Source of the DNA: Allobosea sp. CS1GBMeth4
GTDB taxonomy: Bacteria > Pseudomonadota > Alphaproteobacteria > Rhizobiales > Beijerinckiaceae
DNA length: 47,406 bases
Direction: 5' to 3'
NCBI RefSeq assembly: GCF_900185715.1
Contig: NZ_FYAS01000029.1
Span: forward strand, 1 to 47,406
In this document: positions 42,502-47,406 of the stretch, in pieces
Layout of the letters: each line of letters begins with the position of its first letter
Numbering within the stretch: position 1 is the stretch's first letter
Program-made: the position numbers and the translations under genes
Notes under the pieces: generated by a model
What the model was told of the DNA's origin: nothing
What the model saw: only the letters and a program-made list of their open reading frames with translations
Databases searched by the model: none

Positions 42502-45018
42502 TCAGGCCTTCGTCAACGGGACTTTCGGAACGGTGCGGACGCCGCGCGCCGCTTTCGGCGGCTCGACCGGGGCGTCCGGCTTCGGCCCGCGCTTCGCGCC
42601 GCCCGCTCCGGCCTTGCCGGGCGTCCTGCCCGGGCCCTTGGCCCGCGGCCTGCGCGAGCGCTTCTCCGCCGCCGCCGCGACGTCCTTCTCCGGCTTCGGC
42701 TTGACCGGGCCGTCGGGGAATTCCAGGCCGAGCACCTTGATGCCGGTCTCGGACTGGATCACCACGACCTTGACCGCGCCGCCGTTCTTCAGCCGGCCGA
42801 ACAGCACCTCGTCGGCCAGCGGCGTCTTGATCGTCTGCTGGATCAGGCGGGCCATCGGCCTGGCGCCCATCGCCTCGTCATAGCCGTTCTCGACCAGCCA
42901 TTCGCGCGCCTCGTCCGAGAGCTCGATCGTGACGTTGCGATCGGCGAGCTGGGCCTCGAGCTGCAGCACGAACTTGTCGACGACGCGCGCCACCACCGAT
43001 TTCGGCAGGTGGCCGAACGAGATCGTCGCGTCGAGCCGGTTGCGGAATTCCGGCGCGAACAGCTTGTTGATCGCCTCGGTATCGTCGCCCTCGCGCTTGC
43101 TGCGGGTGAAGCCATAGGCGTTCTTCGCCAGATCCGCCGCGCCGGCATTGGTGGTCATGATCAGGATGACGTTCCTGAAGTCGACCTGCTTGCCGTTGTT
43201 GTCGGTCAGTTTGCCGTGGTCCATCACCTGCAGGAGGATGTTGAACAGGTCGGGATGGGCCTTCTCGATCTCGTCGAGCAGCAGCACGCAATGCGGATGC
43301 TGGTCGATCTGGTCGGTCAGGAGCCCGCCCTGGTCGAAGCCGACATAGCCCGGAGGCGCGCCGATCAGCCGCGAGACGGTGTGGCGCTCCATGTATTCCG
43401 ACATGTCGAAGCGGATCAGCTCGACGCCGAGCGAGGCGGCGAGCTGGCGCGCCACCTCGGTCTTGCCGACGCCGGTCGGACCGGCGAAGAGGTAGCAGCC
43501 GATCGGCTTCTCGCCGTCGCGCAGGCCGGCACGGGCGAGCTTGATCGACGAGGACAGCGCCTCGATCGCCTTCTCCTGGCCGTAGACGGTGCGCTTCAGC
43601 GTGGTCTCGAGATTGCGCAGCACCTCGGCATCGTCCTTCGAGACGGTCTTGGCCGGGATGCGCGCCATGGTCGCGATCGCCGCCTCGATCTCCTTGACGC
43701 CGATCGTCTTCTTGCGCCTGGCCTCGGTCACCAGCATCTGCGAGGCGCCGGTCTCGTCGATGACGTCGATCGCCTTGTCCGGCAGCTTGCGGTCGTGGAT
43801 GTAGCGCGCCGACAGCTCCACCGCCGCCTTGATGGCGTCGTTGGTGTAGCGCAGCTTGTGGAACTCCTCGAAATAGGGCTTCAGCCCCTTCAGGATCTCG
43901 ATCGTGTCCGGCACCGACGGCTCGTTGACGTCGATCTTCTGGAAGCGGCGCACCAGCGCCCGGTCCTTCTCGAAATACTGGCGGTATTCCTTGTAGGTGG
44001 TCGAGCCGATGCAGCGCAGCGAGCCGGAGGCGAGCGCCGGCTTCAGCAGGTTCGAGGCGTCCATCGCTCCGCCAGAGGTCGCACCGGCGCCGATCACCGT
44101 GTGGATCTCGTCGATGAACATGATCGCCTTGGGGTGCTGCTCGATCTCCTTCATCACCTGCTTGAGGCGTTCCTCGAAATCGCCGCGATAGCGCGTGCCG
44201 GCGAGCAGCGTGCCCATGTCGAGCGAGAAGACGGTGGCGTCCTCCAGCACTTCCGGCACCTCGCCGCGCACGATCTTCAGCGCGAGCCCCTCGGCGATCG
44301 CGGTCTTGCCGACGCCGGGATCGCCGACCAGGAGCGGGTTGTTCTTCTGCCGGCGGCAGAGGATCTGGATCGTGCGCTGCACCTCGGCCTCGCGGCCGAT
44401 CAGCGGATCGATGCGCCCGTCCCGCGCCTTGCGGTTGAGGTTGATGCAATAGGCGTCGAGCGCGCTTTCCTTCTTCTTCTTGTCCTTGTCGCCCTCGCCG
44501 CCCTGCTCGCTGCGCTGGTCGCGCTGCTGCTCGGCCTCCTCCTCGGCGCCGCGCACCGGCCGGGTCTCGCTGGCGCCCGGGCGCTTGGCGATGCCGTGGC
44601 TGATGTAGTTGACCGCGTCGTAGCGGGTCATGTCCTGCTCCTGCAGGAAATAGGCGGCGTGGCTCTCGCGCTCGGCGAACATCGCGACGAGCACGTTGGC
44701 CCCGGTCACTTCCTCGCGGCCGGACGACTGGACATGGATCACCGCGCGCTGGATCACGCGCTGGAACCCGGCGGTCGGCTTGGAATCGTCGCGCCCGTCG
44801 GTGACGAGATTGGTCAGCTCCGCATCGATATAGTCGACGAGATTGCGGCGCAGCGTGTCGAGGTCGACGCTGCAGGCGCGCATCACCGCGGCGGCGTCCT
44901 GGTCGTCGACCAGCGCCAGCAGCAGGTGCTCCAGCGTCGCATATTCATGGTGGCGTTCATTGGCGAGCGCGAGGGCCCGGTGAAGCGCCTGTTCGAGGCT
45001 GCGCGAGAAGCTCGGCAA
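42502..45018 (-). CDS. clpA: ATP-dependent Clp protease ATP-binding subunit ClpA
   Basis: AAA+ unfoldase of 838 residues that feeds substrates to ClpP. It has the N-terminal Clp_N repeats (1-145), an acidic/Gln-rich linker with a KDKKKK run, D1 with Walker A GDPGVGKT and [14 protein letters not shown], and D2 with GPTGVGKT and [18 protein letters not shown]-terminal extension of about 80 Pro/Lys-rich residues goes beyond the usual end (near [12 protein letters not shown]). The ClpS-binding N domain is intact. It is preceded by clpS on the same strand. An 890-aa open frame on the other strand is a shadow. Confidence 0.97.
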   Translation of the reverse strand: MPSFSRSLEQALHRALALANERHHEYATLEHLLLALVDDQDAAAVMRACSVDLDTLRRNLVDYIDAELTNLVTDGRDDSKPTAGFQRVIQRAVIHVQSSGREEVTGANVLVAMFAERESHAAYFLQEQDMTRYDAVNYISHGIAKRPGASETRPVRGAEEEAEQQRDQRSEQGGEGDKDKKKKESALDAYCINLNRKARDGRIDPLIGREAEVQRTIQILCRRQKNNPLLVGDPGVGKTAIAEGLALKIVRGEVPEVLEDATVFSLDMGTLLAGTRYRGDFEERLKQVMKEIEQHPKAIMFIDEIHTVIGAGATSGGAMDASNLLKPALASGSLRCIGSTTYKEYRQYFEKDRALVRRFQKIDVNEPSVPDTIEILKGLKPYFEEFHKLRYTNDAIKAAVELSARYIHDRKLPDKAIDVIDETGASQMLVTEARRKKTIGVKEIEAAIATMARIPAKTVSKDDAEVLRNLETTLKRTVYGQEKAIEALSSSIKLARAGLRDGEKPIGCYLFAGPTGVGKTEVARQLAASLGVELIRFDMSEYMERHTVSRLIGAPPGYVGFDQGGLLTDQIDQHPHCVLLLDEIEKAHPDLFNILLQVMDHGKLTDNNGKQVDFRNVILIMTTNAGAADLAKNAYGFTRSKREGDDTEAINKLFAPEFRNRLDATISFGHLPKSVVARVVDKFVLQLEAQLADRNVTIELSDEAREWLVENGYDEAMGARPMARLIQQTIKTPLADEVLFGRLKNGGAVKVVVIQSETGIKVLGLEFPDGPVKPKPEKDVAAAAEKRSRRPRAKGPGRTPGKAGAGGAKRGPKPDAPVEPPKAARGVRTVPKVPLTKA

Positions 45019-45064
45019 TGTCAGCGCTCCCAGTCCAGTTTCGAGAGAACGGTGGTGTTCAAGG

Positions 45065-45475
45065 CTACTTCTTCTCCATCACGCACTGAAGCGGATGCAT
45101 GTGCTTGCGGGCGAGATCCATCACCAGGGTCACCTTGGTCTCCGCGACCTCGTAGGTGAAGACGCCGCATTCGCCGACGCCGTTCTGATGGACATGCATC
45201 ATGATGCGCGTCGCCTCGGCCCGGTCCTTGTTGAAGAACCGTTCCAGCACGTGCACCACGAACTCCATCGGCGTGTAGTCATCGTTGAGGATCAGCACGC
45301 GGTAGAGATTGGGCTTGCGCGTCCGGGTCCGGGTCAGGACGGCGGTGCCGGTCCCGGCGCGGTCGCCGTCGGAGGGGCCAGCCGGCGTCCGCGGCTTGGA
45401 GGCCAGCCGCGGCGCGAAACGGAACGCGGCTCCGCGCGGCTCGGCGCCGGCTGGCAGGTCCTGTTCGATCGGCAT
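45065..45475 (-). CDS. clpS: ATP-dependent Clp protease adaptor ClpS
   Basis: N-degron adaptor that delivers substrates to ClpA. The core starts at [28 protein letters not shown] and ends [10 protein letters not shown], with the substrate-pocket pattern intact. About 55 disordered residues precede it, longer than the E. coli form. ATG 45475 is used; an in-frame TTG at 45493 adds six residues and has a better upstream GGGAC, so the start is uncertain. The clpS-clpA order with a 46-bp gap is standard. Confidence 0.94.
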   Translation of the reverse strand: MPIEQDLPAGAEPRGAAFRFAPRLASKPRTPAGPSDGDRAGTGTAVLTRTRTRKPNLYRVLILNDDYTPMEFVVHVLERFFNKDRAEATRIMMHVHQNGVGECGVFTYEVAETKVTLVMDLARKHMHPLQCVMEKK

Positions 45476-45624
45476 CGTGGCTGCGTGGCTCAAGGCGTCC
45501 CGTCCCGAAGGCTGACTTCAAGATAGTGCGTCGCCGGCGAATTTACAGGCGTCGCCCCTGCTTCGCCAGCCCGTTCCGCCGCCCGGTCACAGCGAAAGCC
45601 CGTTTTCGCACCCGACAAAGCAAA

Positions 45625-45647
45625 AGCCCGGCCAGAACGACCGGGCT
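45625..45647 (-). terminator. Terminator of the phasin gene
   Basis: Arms AGCCCGG / CCGGGCT with a 9-nt loop; the minus strand continues TTTTGCTTTG. It lies downstream of the phasin stop, before clpS. Confidence 0.7.
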
Positions 45648-45676
45648 TCTCAAAGCCTTGCGGCTGGTGCGCTGTC

Positions 45677-45699
45677 CGTTCGGCCGACACGGCCGAACG
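45677..45699. terminator. Perfect 10-bp hairpin downstream of the phasin gene
   Basis: Arms CGTTCGGCCG / CGGCCGAACG around an ACA loop, 59 nt after the phasin stop and 30 nt before the T-tailed terminator. It lacks a T-run, so it probably stabilises the phasin mRNA 3' end or blocks exonucleases. Confidence 0.6.
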
Positions 45700-45757
45700 T
45701 CCTGGCAGTCGCGCCGAGCCTGGCTGCGTCCGCCGGCGCGGCCGGCTGCGCGCCGGA

Positions 45758-46108
45758 TTACTTGCCCGGGGTCGGGACCGACTTGGCGACGATGCCCTCG
45801 AACGGCTTGTAGGCGTCCTTGGCGATCGCGGTGAAGAGCTCGCCGAACTTGGTGACCTGGGCGACATAGCCCTCGAACGCGGTCTTGACGTAGTCCGACT
45901 GGATCTCGATGGCCTTGTCGAGCGTCTTCACGCCGGCGAGCTTCTCGATCGTGGCCGTGCCGGCCTCGAACGACTTCTTGGCGTAATCGGTCGCCTCGAC
46001 GGCGAGCGCCTGCACGCCCTTCGAGGTGGCGCCGAACGCCTTCAGGGCCGCGTCGACGTTCTCTTTGGAAGCCTTCTGGAGGGTCTCGAACTGCTGGATC
46101 TGGATCAT
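45758..46108 (-). CDS. Phasin family protein
   Basis: A 116-residue all-helical phasin (MIQIQQFETLQKASKEN...). It coats polyhydroxyalkanoate granules and limits their coalescence. The amphipathic heptad-like core covers about 10-105 (DAALKAFGATSKGVQALAVEATDYAK, YVKTAFEGYVAQVTKFGELF), typical of the short alphaproteobacterial Phasin_2 group. ATG 46108 follows GAGGG. A longer ORF to 46177 is not family-like. It has its own good promoter and terminators, consistent with high expression. Confidence 0.92.
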   Translation of the reverse strand: MIQIQQFETLQKASKENVDAALKAFGATSKGVQALAVEATDYAKKSFEAGTATIEKLAGVKTLDKAIEIQSDYVKTAFEGYVAQVTKFGELFTAIAKDAYKPFEGIVAKSVPTPGK

Positions 46109-46434
46109 GGTTTTCCCTCGGCGCTCCGGGGCGCCGCCTCTGCTGACGAGCCTGTGGCCCGGGTTGGGCGTCCCCAAAGTCAGATGAAGAGGTTCATCAC
46201 CGGGACAGGCCTGATATTGTGCACCGCAACATAAAAGTCAAGAACGCGTTGCGTTGCATCAAACGCAGAGGCCCCCGGCGTGCATCGCCAATGGTTTGCA
46301 ACCTGACGGGCGCGAGAAGACCGTTCGGCGCTTAACCCCTCCGTAACCGCATCCGCCTAACCTCTGCCCCTGTGTCCTTCGCGCCACGCTGCAAAGCCTG
46401 CGACGGACGGGTGGGTTAAGTTGAGGCGAGTTGC
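46109..46434. other. Divergent control region of phasin and D,D-carboxypeptidase
   Basis: A 326-bp gap with no supportable gene. It contains the phasin promoter (46213-46241) and a TGC-rich stretch GCGTTGCGTTGCATC nearby that could bind a PhaR-type repressor. The carboxypeptidase promoter could not be assigned. Confidence 0.55.
46213..46241 (-). promoter_or_regulatory. Housekeeping promoter of the phasin gene
   Basis: On the minus strand a -35 TTGACT (46241-46236), a 17-nt spacer, and a -10 AATATC (46218-46213). It lies 105 nt upstream of the start. The spacer includes TTGCGGTGCA, an imperfect TGC-type inverted repeat that could be a PhaR operator; this last point is inference. Confidence 0.65.
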
Positions 46435-47406
46435 ATGGCTTTTGGTTGCGTTGGGACCCGACGCGAACGCTGGCTTGCGTTCATCGGGCTGGTGAGTGCT
46501 GCTGCCGTCGCGCTGACCGCGACGGTCTCGCCCGCCGAGGCGGCGCGCAAGAAGCGGCGGCATGTCTCGGGCGGCTATGCCCCGCCCTATGCGGCGATGG
46601 TGGTCGACGCCAAGACCGGCCGGACCCTGCACGCCGTCAACGAGGATGCCCCGCGCATCCCGGCCTCGCTCACCAAGGTGATGACCCTCTATTTGCTGTT
46701 CGAGCAGATGGAGCGCGGCCGCTTCACCATGAATTCCGAGCTCAAGGTCTCGTCCTACGCCGCCTCGCAGCCGCCGACCAAGCTCGGCCTGCGCGCCGGT
46801 TCGACCATCGAGGTCGAGGACGCGATCAAGAGCATGATCACCCTGTCGGCCAACGATTCCTCGGTCGTGGTGGCCGAGAACATCGCCGGCTCGGAAGAGG
46901 CCTTCGCCGAGATGATGACGCGCAAGGCGCGCGCGCTAGGCATGGAGTCGACCCGCTTCCACAACCCGCACGGCCTGCCGAACTCGCCGCCGAACATCAC
47001 CACGGCGCGCGACCTCACCATCCTGGCGCGGGCGATCCAGGAGCGCTTCCCGAAATACTTCCCGCTCTTCCAGATGCGCTCCTTCCAGTACGGCTCCCGC
47101 ACCATCCGCGGGCACAACCGCCTGCTCGGCCGCATCGAGGGCGTCGACGGCATCAAGACCGGCTATACCCGCGCCTCCGGCTTCAACCTGATGACCTCGG
47201 CCAGGCTGGACGGCCGCCAGATCGTCTCCGTCGTGCTCGGCGGCCGCTCCGGCGCTGCGCGCGACAAGATCATGGCCGATCTCGTCGTCGCCAACCTGCC
47301 GCGCGCCGCCACCGGCGGCCGCAGCGCGCCGATGATCGCCGAGGCCGCCGAGCCGCAGCCGGAGCGCACCCGCGCCGTCGCGCCGGCTCCCGTTCCCGAG
47401 CCTCCT
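46435..47406 (+). CDS. D-alanyl-D-alanine carboxypeptidase (cut by window edge)
   Basis: Penicillin-binding protein of the S11 peptidase family; 324 codons are visible and the gene runs off the right edge. A signal-anchor/signal peptide (about 12-36, cleavage near AEA) precedes the catalytic domain with SLTK (S78-K81), SAN (in LSANDSS) and KTG (in GIKTGYTRASG), the complete active-site triad. The C-terminal Pro/Ala-rich region at the edge may lead to a SPOR domain, as in some Hyphomicrobiales homologues, but this is not seen. ATG 46435 follows GAGG. It trims pentapeptides in peptidoglycan. Confidence 0.94.
   Translation, partial: MAFGCVGTRRERWLAFIGLVSAAAVALTATVSPAEAARKKRRHVSGGYAPPYAAMVVDAKTGRTLHAVNEDAPRIPASLTKVMTLYLLFEQMERGRFTMNSELKVSSYAASQPPTKLGLRAGSTIEVEDAIKSMITLSANDSSVVVAENIAGSEEAFAEMMTRKARALGMESTRFHNPHGLPNSPPNITTARDLTILARAIQERFPKYFPLFQMRSFQYGSRTIRGHNRLLGRIEGVDGIKTGYTRASGFNLMTSARLDGRQIVSVVLGGRSGAARDKIMADLVVANLPRAATGGRSAPMIAEAAEPQPERTRAVAPAPVPEPP

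Noticed and set aside
42487..45159. An 890-residue open frame on the plus strand across clpA
   Set aside because: It mirrors clpA codon positions and shows no protein-like domains; clpA itself has both Walker sites and family length.

Overview
The window is high-GC chromosomal DNA from an alphaproteobacterium, most likely of the order Hyphomicrobiales (Rhizobiales). The evidence is gene content and order: dgt-argS-SPOR candidate next to erpA, divK-pleD next to DUF3572-dinB, an EipB (DUF1849) envelope protein, rnr-DUF983-NUDIX-rpmG, clpS-clpA, a phasin, and an ACC deaminase with its AcdR regulator. A Bosea-like genus would fit, but I cannot test that here. I see no phage, transposase, integrase, CRISPR array, tRNA or rRNA gene. 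The content is mostly core genome with metabolic accessory genes.

Layout. 1-4.8 kb: a candidate SPOR-type envelope gene (cut by the edge), argS and a dNTPase on the minus strand, with erpA divergent. 4.8-6.7 kb: an HD-GYP cyclic-di-GMP phosphodiesterase and a protein with two cold-shock domains. 6.9-11 kb: an enolase-superfamily sugar-acid enzyme, a LysE exporter, a sirtuin and an aminotransferase. 11-13.8 kb: an orphan branched-chain-type binding protein and an alpha/beta hydrolase divergent from a MarR regulator. 13.8-17.1 kb: altronate dehydratase, gluconokinase and short-type 6-phosphogluconate dehydrogenase. 17.4-19.4 kb: acdS with a small partner gene, and divergent acdR. 19.5-25.4 kb: a complete urtABCDE urea transporter with a consensus-like sigma-54 promoter. 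25.7-30 kb: a possible leader peptide with an extreme Shine-Dalgarno, rnr, DUF983, NUDIX hydrolase and rpmG. 30-34.7 kb: small envelope genes, pleD, divK, DUF3572, dinB. 34.7-38.8 kb: eipB, RidA, glycerophosphodiesterase, a COG3146-like acyltransferase carrying an in-frame palindromic repeat, and a HIT hydrolase. 38.8-41.9 kb: two CxxC carboxymuconolactone-decarboxylase-like proteins with an ECF41-type sigma factor, then azlCD. 42.2-47.4 kb: a small membrane protein, clpA, clpS, phasin, and a D,D-carboxypeptidase cut by the edge.

How the genes work together. Nitrogen scavenging is a theme: urea uptake under a probable sigma-54 promoter, and ACC deaminase releasing ammonia. Sugar-acid and gluconate catabolism forms a second group (enolase-superfamily enzyme, UxaA, GntK, Gnd). 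PleD (cyclase), DivK and the HD-GYP protein belong to cyclic-di-GMP and cell-cycle signalling. ClpS and ClpA form the N-degron adaptor and unfoldase pair.

The most unusual features are non-coding or at the level of gene architecture. At least five families of palindromic intergenic repeats occur. One copy is exactly 132 bp (44 codons) and sits in frame inside a conserved gene. A 16-nt complement of the 16S rRNA 3' tail lies in front of a 25-codon ORF and hairpins upstream of rnr. A consensus-like ECF41 promoter precedes the two CxxC genes and their sigma factor. Several genes end with their stop codon inside a hairpin or repeat.
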